A stretch of 64,000 bases of DNA from Parasphingorhabdus flavimaris. GTDB taxonomy: Bacteria; Pseudomonadota; Alphaproteobacteria; Sphingomonadales; Sphingomonadaceae. The notes beneath the pieces are model-generated. The model made no database searches and was not told where the DNA came from. It saw only the letters and a program-made list of their open reading frames with translations. This document shows, piece by piece, positions 23,912-31,948 of this stretch. Numbering within the stretch: position 1 is the first letter of the stretch; each line of letters begins with the position of its first letter. Made by a program: the position numbers and the translations under genes. Location: NCBI RefSeq assembly GCF_013371215.1, contig NZ_JABWMH010000001.1, positions 744,001 to 808,000 on the forward strand, given 5' to 3'.

Positions 23912-24349
23912 CTATGTCCGCAGTGGCACTTCCTTGTTGCGCTCCACCGCAGCGACTTTGGCGACCAGGGGGTCGGCCTGTCGCTGCCACGCCGCGCTGG
24001 CACCGTCGGGCCAGTCCGCTCCGGCGCGGCTTGCCATCGTCTCGATCACCAGCGCGAACCAGGCGGCATAATCCTGCGGGGTGAAGTCGGCATAATCATG
24101 GTGGAGGTCGATGAAATTGGTCACCGCATGATCGACCCACGGCTCGTCCGCCGCGAGGCCGACCATCGCCTCGAGCGTCTCCCGGGTCATCCGCTCGCGC
24201 GCCGCTTCGGGGTTGACGAAGGCGTGGGCATATTGGGGGTGACCGGCGATGAACCGGTCGAACAGTTCCGCCGCCATGCCGTCATAGCGGTCGCCCAGCA
24301 GCTCCAGACTTTCCTCCATCACGGCATGGTCGGTCTGGTGCTCGGTCAT
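23912..24349 (-). CDS. Globin-like protein
   Basis: The 145-aa product is all-helical. Its segments ESLELLGDRYDGMAAELFDRF, HPQYAHAFVNPEAARERMTRETLEAMVGL and NFIDLHHDYADFTPQDYAAWFALVIETM follow the order of the globin fold in bacterial globin-like (haemoglobin-like flavoprotein-related) proteins, with His in the DLHHDY stretch as likely haem ligand. Start ATG 24349 lies 1 bp after the stop of the S41 peptidase on the same strand, so the two genes form an operon. Function (oxygen or NO related) is inferred from the fold only. Confidence 0.65.
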   Translation of the reverse strand: MTEHQTDHAVMEESLELLGDRYDGMAAELFDRFIAGHPQYAHAFVNPEAARERMTRETLEAMVGLAADEPWVDHAVTNFIDLHHDYADFTPQDYAAWFALVIETMASRAGADWPDGASAAWQRQADPLVAKVAAVERNKEVPLRT

Positions 24350-24350
24350 C

Positions 24351-25811
24351 TCAGAATGATCCGGGCAGTTCGCGCTGGGCCGGGGTCGGCCGGGCTGGCA
24401 TCAGCAGCTCCCGAGGCAGGGAGAGCGGTGTGCGCTGAGCTGCCGTCGCTCCGGCTGCCGCGCGGCTGATCGGGCTGCAGGCTGCTCCGGCGAGGAACCC
24501 GAGCGCGCGAGCGGTCGAGGCTTCGCCCGGGTCACCGAGCGGGAGGCTGATGTCGTCCGCTGCCTGACAGCTGTTGGCGACCGAACCGGCAAGGCCGCTG
24601 AAATAATTGGCATTGCCGTCGGCATTTTCGGTGGCGAAGGCGACGATCCTGATCCGGTCGTCGCACGCCGCCCGGTCCAGACCGACCTGGCCGACCGGCT
24701 TGCCAAAGGTGTTGCTGCCGACCAGCGCCATATTGGCGTCGAGATAGGGGATCATCGCGTTGATCACCAGCTCGCTGGCCGAGGCCGAGCCGCCGGTGGT
24801 GATGAAGGCGATGCGGGTCGGGGCGATCGATTGGGGCTGGGACTGGAAGGTGCGGGTCTCGTTATTGGCCGCCTTGCTGGCGCGGAAACGGGTAACACCC
24901 TGCACCTCGTTGGCAAAGCGGTTGCGGCCGAGCAGGTCGGCGAACAGCTCCGCGGTGCGGACCAGTCCGCCGCCATTATAGCGAAGGTCGATCACCAGAT
25001 CGCTCACCCCTTCATCGCGAAACCGCTGGAAAGCGGCGCGCAATTGCGGTTCGGCGCTGTCGATGAAGGTGCGCAGATTGACATAGCCCGTCCTGGTGCC
25101 ACCATTGTCGATAATCTGCACGCCATAGCGCGGCGAAACCGGCTGAAGCGCAAAATCAGCCTTGTTGACCGTGGTGGTGGTCTCGACCCCTGCAGCATTG
25201 CGAAAGCGCAAGACCCGGCTGGTGCCGGCGGTGGAGGGGCCAAGAGCGCTACTAACCGCACCGGCACCGCCTTGCGCGAACAAGGCGGCGACAGTCTGCA
25301 GATTGCCGCTGCTTGTCCCGATCGCCAGCAGCTCGCCGCCCCGATCGAGACCGGCGGCCAGACCAGGGGCGCCTTCGAACGCATCGAGAATGAACACCCG
25401 GGCGGCGGCACTGTCATAGCTCAGCCGGATTCCAAAGCCCGCTGTCGCGCCGGAATTAAGAAAAGCCTCTTCTTCCGCGATCGAGGTAATATAGGTGAAA
25501 TAGCGATCGCGCCCCTGTCCCCGCGCGGTTGCGGTCAGCGCGTCGATATAGGCCTGGACCGACGCATAAGGCGATGGATTGAGGCTGGCCGGCAGGGTTT
25601 CCGGGAAGAGATACCATTCGTTGATCTGGGCAAAGGCCCAGTTCTGGCGGTTCTGCAGGGAACAGGTCGAGCTGACCGGCGCGGGCGACGGTGTCGGTGT
25701 TGATCCGCCCCCGGGCAGGCTGACCGTATTGTTGCTCGATCCTCCACCGCCCCCACAGGCCGAGAGCAGGGCCGCAAGTGCCAATATCGAACCGGATTTC
25801 CGCAACGCCAT
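24351..25811 (-). CDS. S41 family peptidase lipoprotein
   Basis: A lipobox (LLSAC, Cys at residue 19) followed by a Gly/Ser-rich linker shows an outer-envelope lipoprotein. A PDZ-like part lies before the protease domain. The S41 catalytic Ser is in TTGGSASASELVINAM and the general-base Lys is likely in FGKPVGQ, as in C-terminal processing peptidases. Earlier, VIDLRYNGGGLVRTAELFADLL is the conserved S41 core strand. It would degrade or trim proteins in the periplasm. It is upstream of the globin-like gene on the minus strand. Length (486 aa) is normal for the lipoprotein S41 subgroup. Confidence 0.88.
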   Translation of the reverse strand: MALRKSGSILALAALLSACGGGGGSSNNTVSLPGGGSTPTPSPAPVSSTCSLQNRQNWAFAQINEWYLFPETLPASLNPSPYASVQAYIDALTATARGQGRDRYFTYITSIAEEEAFLNSGATAGFGIRLSYDSAAARVFILDAFEGAPGLAAGLDRGGELLAIGTSSGNLQTVAALFAQGGAGAVSSALGPSTAGTSRVLRFRNAAGVETTTTVNKADFALQPVSPRYGVQIIDNGGTRTGYVNLRTFIDSAEPQLRAAFQRFRDEGVSDLVIDLRYNGGGLVRTAELFADLLGRNRFANEVQGVTRFRASKAANNETRTFQSQPQSIAPTRIAFITTGGSASASELVINAMIPYLDANMALVGSNTFGKPVGQVGLDRAACDDRIRIVAFATENADGNANYFSGLAGSVANSCQAADDISLPLGDPGEASTARALGFLAGAACSPISRAAAGATAAQRTPLSLPRELLMPARPTPAQRELPGSF

Positions 25812-25903
25812 GCTGCCCCCTTTGCCAAGTGGAAGACTGCCGGACCGGACAGCCAGACTTCAGGTGAACGACACTGATGACCTTATGAGCAATTGTCCAC
25901 ACA

Positions 25904-25935
25904 GAAAAAATCCGCCGACATTGCTGCCGACGGAT
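25904..25935 (-). terminator. Rho-independent terminator after isocitrate lyase
   Basis: On the minus strand, ATCCGTCG and CGGCGGAT (25928-25935 and 25910-25917, one G-T pair) form an 8-bp stem followed by six T (25904-25909). It lies about 75 bp beyond the aceA stop. A second hairpin, CGGGCGTC/GACGCCCG (25968-25999), lies between. Confidence 0.8.
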
Positions 25936-26011
25936 AGTTTTTTCCTCCCCAGGAAAACTGGTTGGACCGGGCGTCCCGCAAGGGGAAAGGAGACGCCCGA
26001 TCTATCTGATA

Positions 26012-27604
26012 TTAGCCGAACTGGTTCATCGTGTTGTGAGCACCGCCAGCTTTGAGCGCTGCGTCTCCGGCGAAATATTCCTTGTGGTCATCGCCAATGT
26101 CGCTGCCGGACATGTTCTGGTGCTTCACGCAAGCGATGCCTTCGCGGATTTCCTTGCGCTGTACTCCAAGAACATAACCCAGCATGCCCGCGTCGCCGAA
26201 ATATTCCTTGGCCAGATTGTCGGTCGACAGGGCCGCGGTATGATAGGTTGGCAAGGTGATCAGGTGGTGGAAGATACCGGCACGCTTGGATCCATCGGCC
26301 TGGAAGGTGCGGATGCGCTTGTCAGCCGCTTCACCCAGTTCGGTGTCATCATATTTCGCGTCCATCAGGCCGTCACGATCATATTCGGAAACGTCGAGCC
26401 CTTCTGCGGCCATCGCATCATAGACCTGCTGACGGAAGTTCAGCGTCCAGTTGAACGAAGGCGAATTGTTGTAGACCAGCTTCGCATTCGGAACGACTTC
26501 GCGGACACGGTCCATCATGCCGGCGATCTGTTCAACGTGCGGCTTCTCGGTTTCGATCCACAGCAGATCGGCACCGTTCTGCAGGCTGGTGATGCTGTCG
26601 AGAACGCAGCGGTCTTCACCGGTACCGGGTTTGAACTGGAACAGGTTGGAAGGCAGACGCTTTGGACGCAGCAACTTGCCGTCGCGGTTGATGATGACAT
26701 CGCCGTTCTTCGCGGTGGCCGGATCAATTTCTTCGCAATCGAGGAAGCTGTTATACTGGTCGCCGAGATCGCCGGGTTCGTTGGACACCGCGATCTGCTT
26801 GGTCAGGCCGGCGCCGAGCGAGTCGGTGCGGGTAACGATGATGCCGTCGGTTACGCCCAGCTCAAGGAAGGCATAGCGGCACGCACGGATTTTCGCGATG
26901 AAGTCTTCATGCGGCACGGTAACCTTGCCGTCCTGGTGACCGCATTGCTTTTCATCGGAAACCTGGTTTTCGATCTGCAAGGCGCAGGCACCCGCTTCGA
27001 TCATTTTCTTGGCGAGCAGATAAGTCGCTTCGGCGTTACCGAAACCGGCATCGATATCGGCAATGATCGGAACAACATGGGTCTGGAAATTCTCGACCTT
27101 GTCCATTGCCGCTTTTTCAGCCGCGCTGTCACCGGCGTCGCGCGCCGCGTCGATATCGCGGAACAAGAGGTTGAGTTCGCGGGAGTCTGCCTGACGCAGG
27201 AAGGTGTAAAGCTCTTCGATCAGCGCAGGTACCGAGGTCTTCTCGTGCATCGACTGGTCGGGCAGGGGGCCGAATTCGCTGCGCAACGCTGCAACCATCC
27301 AGCCGGACAGATAGAGATAGCGGCGTTTGGTATCGCCGAAATGCTTCTTGATCGAAATCATCTTCTGCTGGGCGATGAACCCGTGCCAGCAACCCAGCGA
27401 CTGGGTATATTTGGAACTGTCGGCGTCATAGGCCGCCATATCTTCGCGCATGATGGCCGCGGTATATTTGGCGATGTCGAGGCCGGTCTTGAACCGGTTT
27501 TGAAGCTGCATGCGGGCAACGGACTCGGCATCAATGCCGCTCCATGCGCCATTCTGGCTGCTGATCAGACTGTCAGCGGAATTTTTGAAATCTTGATAGG
27601 ACAT
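26012..27604 (-). CDS. aceA: Isocitrate lyase
   Basis: Isocitrate lyase splits isocitrate into succinate and glyoxylate, the first step of the glyoxylate shunt used during growth on acetate or fatty acids. The 530-aa length is that of the long bacterial class (like Pseudomonas and fungal enzymes) rather than the 430-aa E. coli type. The family motif is intact as DEKQCGHQDGKV near residue 205, containing the catalytic Cys, and DIDAGFGNAEATY is the metal-binding strand before it. No malate synthase is in the window. The 338-bp upstream stretch should hold the promoter. The antisense frame over its whole length is a composition artefact. Confidence 0.97.
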   Translation of the reverse strand: MSYQDFKNSADSLISSQNGAWSGIDAESVARMQLQNRFKTGLDIAKYTAAIMREDMAAYDADSSKYTQSLGCWHGFIAQQKMISIKKHFGDTKRRYLYLSGWMVAALRSEFGPLPDQSMHEKTSVPALIEELYTFLRQADSRELNLLFRDIDAARDAGDSAAEKAAMDKVENFQTHVVPIIADIDAGFGNAEATYLLAKKMIEAGACALQIENQVSDEKQCGHQDGKVTVPHEDFIAKIRACRYAFLELGVTDGIIVTRTDSLGAGLTKQIAVSNEPGDLGDQYNSFLDCEEIDPATAKNGDVIINRDGKLLRPKRLPSNLFQFKPGTGEDRCVLDSITSLQNGADLLWIETEKPHVEQIAGMMDRVREVVPNAKLVYNNSPSFNWTLNFRQQVYDAMAAEGLDVSEYDRDGLMDAKYDDTELGEAADKRIRTFQADGSKRAGIFHHLITLPTYHTAALSTDNLAKEYFGDAGMLGYVLGVQRKEIREGIACVKHQNMSGSDIGDDHKEYFAGDAALKAGGAHNTMNQFG

Positions 27605-27942
27605 ATACTTCTTCCTTAAACTGGGGAGGCGGTTACTGATTGTGCTGTAAAAATATTTTCAGCGTCTGACACGATATTTGGGCCAGTTTTCGGAACTAAG
27701 CCAGCGATTCTTGTCAATTTTCGTGTCGTGATGTCTAGGAGTTGCGCAAAACCTATGTAATGTTGTAAACAAATTGACAAGAACGGGTGCTCGCGTCGAT
27801 GGCATCGACGACGGATATGTTTCGCGGACAATTGTCTCCGCAGAAGCCGGGGCATGCGATGGGGCAGCGGTTTGCGGGAGGCCTGTAAAGCAGAAAGGCC
27901 GGACATCATGCCCGGCCTTTCTCGTGTCAGAAGATGGTTGTC
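27605..27942. other. 338-bp upstream region of isocitrate lyase
   Basis: No gene is supported. It carries a perfect palindrome TTGCGCAA (27742-27749), a near-palindrome GTCGATG-G-CATCGAC (27795-27809) and the acyl-CoA dehydrogenase terminator at its right end. Either palindrome could be an operator for aceA; this is inference. Confidence 0.5.
27892..27922 (-). terminator. Terminator after the acyl-CoA dehydrogenase
   Basis: AGAAAGGCCGG (27892-27902) pairs perfectly with CCGGCCTTTCT (27912-27922) around a 9-nt loop. It lies 20 bp beyond the dehydrogenase stop. Confidence 0.65.
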
Positions 27943-29205
27943 TTAGCGCTGTGGCTTGTAGCCTGCATTGCCCATTTCGTTGCGGCCAACGACCATATGG
28001 TGGACCTCGTCCGGACCATCGGCGAGACGCAAGGTTCTCTGGTTGGCGTACATGCGGGAAAGCGGCGTCCATTGCGACACGCCGGCGGCGCCGTGAATCT
28101 GGATCGCTTCATCAATGATCCGGCATGTGATTTCAGGCACATATGCTTTGACCATGGAGACCCAGACGCGGGCCTGCTTGTTGCCCATGACGTCCATTGC
28201 CTTGGCGGCTTTCAGAACCATCAGGCGCATCGCTTCGATATCGATACGGGCGCGTGAAATGACCTCGAGGTTTTTGCCGAGCAGCGCCAGAGGCTGTCCG
28301 AAAGCCTCGCGACTTCCGCCGCGATGGACCATCAGGTCCAGCGCTCTTTCGGCGACACCGACACTGCGCATGCAGTGGTGAATACGTCCGGGGCCGAGGC
28401 GCAGCTGCGAAATCTCGAAGCCGCGTCCTTCGCCGAGCAGGATATTCTCTTCGGGCACGCGCACATTGTTGAACTTGATGTGCATATGACCGTGCGGTGC
28501 ATCGTCATCGCCAAAGACATGCATTGGTCCGACGATTTCAACGCCCGGCGTGTCGATGGGCACAAGGATTTGCGACTGCTGCGAGTGCGACGGGCCGTCG
28601 GGGTTGGTCCGGACCATCGTGATCATGACCTTGCAACGCGGATCGCCGGCGCCGGAGATGTAGAATTTTTCTCCGTTGATCACCCATTCGCCTTTTTCGA
28701 GGACGGCTTCGGTGCGAATATTCCGCGCATCCGAAGAAGGATGGCCCGGTTCGGTCATTGCGAAGGCCGAACGGATTTTTCCTTCGAGCAAAGGGACGAG
28801 CCATTCCTGCTTCTGTGCGGTCGTTCCGACGCGCTCGAGCACTTCCATATTGCCGGTATCCGGCGCGCTGCAGTTCATGCATTCGGATGCCAGCGAGTTC
28901 TGGCCGAGGACGCCGGCGATGAATGCATAGTCGAGATTCTTCAGGCCTTCGCCGGATTCAGCGTCGGGCAGGAAGAAGTTCCAGAGCCCTTGCGCGCGCG
29001 CCTTGTCTTTCACGCCTTCCAGCAATTCCAGCTGTCCGGGAGCATAGCTCCAGCGGTTTTCGCGGCCTTCGCCCATCGCATAGAATTTCTCGGTTATCGG
29101 ATCGACTTCTTCGGCAACAAAGCGTTTTACCTTGTCGTAAAGAACCCGGCCGCTGTCTGACATTCTCAGGTCATTCATTTCAGAATCATTGGGATCGTGG
29201 GTCAT
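27943..29205 (-). CDS. Acyl-CoA dehydrogenase
   Basis: This FAD enzyme introduces the trans-2 double bond into acyl-CoA. The 420-aa product shows AFAMTEPGHPSSDARNI (flavin-binding TEP motif), FYISGAGDPRC and the C-terminal IHGAAGVSQWTPLSRMYANQRTLRLADGPDEVH, typical of the family. ATG 29205 with AAGGAA just upstream is preferred over an upstream open frame starting at 29241. It diverges from a MarR-type regulator with an operator-like palindrome between them, and it sits next to isocitrate lyase, so it could take part in fatty-acid use. The exact substrate length is unknown. Confidence 0.93.
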   Translation of the reverse strand: MTHDPNDSEMNDLRMSDSGRVLYDKVKRFVAEEVDPITEKFYAMGEGRENRWSYAPGQLELLEGVKDKARAQGLWNFFLPDAESGEGLKNLDYAFIAGVLGQNSLASECMNCSAPDTGNMEVLERVGTTAQKQEWLVPLLEGKIRSAFAMTEPGHPSSDARNIRTEAVLEKGEWVINGEKFYISGAGDPRCKVMITMVRTNPDGPSHSQQSQILVPIDTPGVEIVGPMHVFGDDDAPHGHMHIKFNNVRVPEENILLGEGRGFEISQLRLGPGRIHHCMRSVGVAERALDLMVHRGGSREAFGQPLALLGKNLEVISRARIDIEAMRLMVLKAAKAMDVMGNKQARVWVSMVKAYVPEITCRIIDEAIQIHGAAGVSQWTPLSRMYANQRTLRLADGPDEVHHMVVGRNEMGNAGYKPQR

Positions 29206-29351
29206 TATTGTTCCTTTTCTAGGCGGTCTGGGCAGCCACATCCGGGGTTGTGGAGGTGATCGTGCGAGTCGTAATTTAGTTCATCATTAAACTATATCAC
29301 AATCAATATGGATGGCAATATCACAGTAATGGTGACAAAGATAGGAGGCGA

Positions 29352-29408
29352 TCGCCCTCATGAGGGCGAATTTGTGAAACATTATAATTCACCAGTGAAC
29401 TTATAATT
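29352..29408. promoter_or_regulatory. Palindromes between acyl-CoA dehydrogenase and MarR regulator
   Basis: An 18-bp perfect palindrome TCGCCCTCATGAGGGCGA lies at 29352-29369. A second, nearly perfect one (ATTATAATTCAC-CA-GTGAAcTTATAAT, 29381-29407, one base bulge) lies just before the marR start at 29445. Both fit sites for a dimeric regulator. Confidence 0.55.
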
Positions 29409-29444
29409 GTTCCAAAACAGGCGCGATTGCGCTATCGGGATGGC

Positions 29445-29870
29445 ATGACGGCAAGAAAACAAAGATTCTACTCGCGACTCCAGATCGCCGCCCACACGCT
29501 CAAGAAAATTTCTGACCGTCAGCTGCTCGAAGTTGCGGGCGTCACGACCGCTCAGATGTCTGCTCTGGCAATTATCGAATCCGAAGAGGCGACAACCCAG
29601 ACCCTGTTGGCGAAAGAGCTCGGTCTGAACGACAGCGCGATCACCGCGATGATGCGGCGGCTGATCGATCTCAATCTGGTCGAGCGGGTTCGCGATGACA
29701 ATGATGGCCGCTCATGGTTGCTGAAGCTGACCAAATCCGGCTCCGAGGCCGTCAGGAAAACCGGCTCGATCGAGGACGAGGCCAGCGCCAAGATCGATGA
29801 GCTGCTGGGCGAGAAAACCATTGCCACCGTGGTGGCCGCGATGGAATTGATTATCAACGACCCTGACTGA
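29445..29870 (+). CDS. MarR family transcriptional regulator
   Basis: The 141-aa product has the MarR winged helix: VTTAQMSALAIIESEEATTQTLLAKELGLNDSAITAMMRRLIDLNLVERVRDDNDGRSWLLKLT. ATG 29445 begins it; an upstream TTG at 29427 is less likely. It diverges from the acyl-CoA dehydrogenase, and the two palindromes between them are likely operators for itself and its neighbour. The inducer is not known; an acyl-CoA or a fatty acid would fit the context. Confidence 0.88.
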   Translation: MTARKQRFYSRLQIAAHTLKKISDRQLLEVAGVTTAQMSALAIIESEEATTQTLLAKELGLNDSAITAMMRRLIDLNLVERVRDDNDGRSWLLKLTKSGSEAVRKTGSIEDEASAKIDELLGEKTIATVVAAMELIINDPD

Positions 29871-29945
29871 AGGCCGGGCTGTACGCGACCGTTGATGGAG
29901 CCTGATCCTGGCGGCTCTTTCCTACAATGTACCAAATGGGTTATT

Positions 29946-30719
29946 ATGTCGGCCATGACAGACAAAAAGCCCCCGCAAACCCCCGAATCTCCCGAAAATA
30001 AGGAGGTCGAATCTTCCCAACTTGATGCCCATGGCCATGACCCCAGGGCCTATGACTGGGTTCCGGTCCTGCGCAAGCGTCGCAAGGATGGCTGGACCCC
30101 TGAGCGACAGCGAGCCTTTGTCGGGGCGCTGGCCGATAGCGGTGTGGTTGCCACGGCGGCACGAAGCGTCGGAATGTCTGATACCGCGGCTTACAAGCTG
30201 CGTCGCTCGCCCGGGGCGGAGGGATTTGCCGCGGCCTGGGACGCAGCGCTGGCAGCGGCTTCGAGACGGCTCGTCGACATCGCCTTCGACCGGGCGATCA
30301 ACGGGGTGGATGACGTGGTGCTAGACAGGGACGGCCATCACATATTCACCAAGCGCAAATATAACGACCGGCTGTTGATGTTTCTGATTCGCGCCCATGC
30401 TCCCGAACGCTATGGACATGCAAGTCAGGATGGCCGCGCAGCCGGGCAGGGAACAGTTTCCGCGACACCACCGGTCGCGGAGGCAATCAGGTTGCTGGGG
30501 CCCGAACCACCAATAGAGCCAGAGAAGCTGATGTCCCCGCAGGAACTGGATGATGCGCTGGAAATCGCCGATGTCATGGACGGGAAATTGCCGCACTGGC
30601 AGCGACAGGACCGGATTGGCGAAGGCGACGAGGCGGAAATTCCGCCAAATCTGACAAGTCTTCCCGCAAACGAGCTGCAAATATCTGAAGAAAAAGGAAA
30701 AGATGATGAGGTTAAGTGA
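29946..30719 (+). CDS. Uncharacterised helix-turn-helix-like protein (paralogue of 21926-22405)
   Basis: The 257-aa product has RKDGWTPERQRAFVGALADSG followed by VVATAARSVGMSDTAAYKLRRSPGAEGFAAAWDA (residues about 50-105), the same block as in the gene at 21926. A second, larger C-terminal part is new: FTKRKYNDRLLMFLIRAHAPERYG and an acidic Pro-rich tail. Start ATG 29946 (SAMTDKK) is preferred to the 29892 frame. Function unknown; DNA binding is a guess. Confidence 0.75.
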   Translation: MSAMTDKKPPQTPESPENKEVESSQLDAHGHDPRAYDWVPVLRKRRKDGWTPERQRAFVGALADSGVVATAARSVGMSDTAAYKLRRSPGAEGFAAAWDAALAAASRRLVDIAFDRAINGVDDVVLDRDGHHIFTKRKYNDRLLMFLIRAHAPERYGHASQDGRAAGQGTVSATPPVAEAIRLLGPEPPIEPEKLMSPQELDDALEIADVMDGKLPHWQRQDRIGEGDEAEIPPNLTSLPANELQISEEKGKDDEVK

Positions 30720-30786
30720 TCGGGCTTTGTCTGCAAAAACCGTCCTTGGCCCAAACTTTGACAAACTTTGGGCGTGAGACGAGGCC

Positions 30787-30847
30787 CATTCACCGTCGAT
30801 CCTGAGCCTGTCTTTTCGCTAGACAGTCTCAGCACCAGCGGTGAATG
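30787..30847. repeat. 61-nt nested palindrome between convergent genes
   Basis: CATTCACCG (30787-30795) pairs with CGGTGAATG (30839-30847). Inside, CTGAG-C-CTGTCT (30802-30813) pairs with AGACAG-T-CTCAG (30821-30832) around a 7-nt loop. A long hairpin between two genes that end toward each other may be a two-way terminator or a dispersed repeat. Confidence 0.65.
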
Positions 30848-30857
30848 CCGGGTTTGA

Positions 30858-31010
30858 TCAACTCAATGCCGGGACGATCCAGACTATCGACAAAGTCACG
30901 ATCGCCAGCAACAGAGATACGGCCAGAACTATTCTTACATTGTGGGATTTACGCGGTTTGTTGCTCGCTTCGCGCTCGGTTACTTCAATCTTGTCGCCAT
31001 GCTTTTCCAT
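30858..31010 (-). CDS. Small single-helix membrane protein, 50 aa
   Basis: ATG 31010 follows AAGGAGCAC and gives 50 residues; the longer frame from 31061 has no such site. The N-terminal half is charged (EKHGDKIEVTEREASNKPRKS) and the second half is one membrane helix (VRIVLAVSLLLAIVTLSIVWIV). It may be a small stress or envelope protein. No family is recognised. Confidence 0.65.
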   Translation of the reverse strand: MEKHGDKIEVTEREASNKPRKSHNVRIVLAVSLLLAIVTLSIVWIVPALS

Positions 31011-31079
31011 GATGTGCTCCTTCACTTTTCGCAAAATAGCAGATCGGAGGATAACATACATACCCGATTTTGGTCAGGT

Positions 31080-31517
31080 TTACGGCTGATTTGGTCTGAA
31101 CGGCCAGTTGATGACGCCTCCGGCAATCAGCGCCCACCAGATAAATACTGGCTGAAACGCGAGGCGCGGGGCGTGATAGAACCAGCTCGCCGTCGCCTCT
31201 CCGATCGCGAGATTGTTGACCGCATGGTTGATGTTTGCCGGATAGACGCACAACGCATAGAGGGCGAGCCCGATGCCGGCTGCATGACGCATGCGCGGTA
31301 TCACGCGGGGCGGGACGAGCAACCCGATCGCGCCCGCGATTTCTGCTATCCCGGTCCACAGAATTACCTGTTCAGGATAAGGTACCCAATCCGGGGTTAT
31401 TTGAAGAAATCCGCCCGGGGAGCGGATATGCGCGATTCCCGCAAGCAGATAAATGAGCGCCAGCAAAATACGGAAAAAGCGTTTCGTCCGTCCATCCCTT
31501 CCATCGATTTGCTCCAT
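31080..31517 (-). CDS. DoxX family membrane protein
   Basis: The ATG at 31517 shares its A with the stop codon of the ion channel gene (TGATG), so the two are translationally coupled. The product of about 145 aa has four membrane helices with RFFRILLALIYLLAGIAHIRSPGGFLQITPDWVP, typical of the DoxX/YphA-type fold (about residues 10-45). Function is unknown; DoxX proteins are quinone- or respiration-linked in some cases. Confidence 0.75.
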   Translation of the reverse strand: MEQIDGRDGRTKRFFRILLALIYLLAGIAHIRSPGGFLQITPDWVPYPEQVILWTGIAEIAGAIGLLVPPRVIPRMRHAAGIGLALYALCVYPANINHAVNNLAIGEATASWFYHAPRLAFQPVFIWWALIAGGVINWPFRPNQP

Positions 31518-31942
31518 CACCGACGGCCCATGCGAGCGACCACGGTGACAAAGAAAGCCGTGGACCAGCCCAGTAGAATAAAACCGTTGAGGCCTTCTAT
31601 GGCCGCAATCATCTGCCATTTGGCGTCGAGGCCTTCGCTATTATAGCCGGTGGTGGAATAGGTGATGGTCGAAAAATAGATGGCCTGTTCGAAGGTCGGA
31701 ATGGCATCCACAATCCGGTAGACGACCGCATATGCCCAGATTTCGATGCCGTGGAGTGTGAAAAGGCCGAACACCAGCGCGAGGGTTACCATGATCCCGT
31801 GCGGCGACATCGGGTGAATATGTTCGGCGGCCTCTTCGCGCGCCTCTATCCGGAGAAATCGGCCGAGCCCGAAGATGCCGACGCCGTGGATAAGCACGGT
31901 CAACAAGACCATGAAACCGCCCACTGCCAGTTCAGCGAACAT
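31517..31942 (-). CDS. Two-helix ion channel protein (Ion_trans_2 type)
   Basis: The 141-aa product has three to four hydrophobic stretches, and the segment AIYFSTITYSTTGYNSEGL before the last helix is a pore-loop sequence of the potassium-channel type (T-x-x-TTGY). It lacks a regulatory domain. The following DoxX gene overlaps its stop. It would form a small cation channel; selectivity is inferred only. Confidence 0.75.
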   Translation of the reverse strand: MFAELAVGGFMVLLTVLIHGVGIFGLGRFLRIEAREEAAEHIHPMSPHGIMVTLALVFGLFTLHGIEIWAYAVVYRIVDAIPTFEQAIYFSTITYSTTGYNSEGLDAKWQMIAAIEGLNGFILLGWSTAFFVTVVARMGRR

Positions 31943-31948
31943 CTGGTT

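Noticed and set aside
26036-27619. 527-aa plus-strand open frame covering the isocitrate lyase gene
   Set aside because: It lies exactly antisense to a gene with all isocitrate lyase motifs and has no recognisable product; such frames follow from GC-rich codon use.
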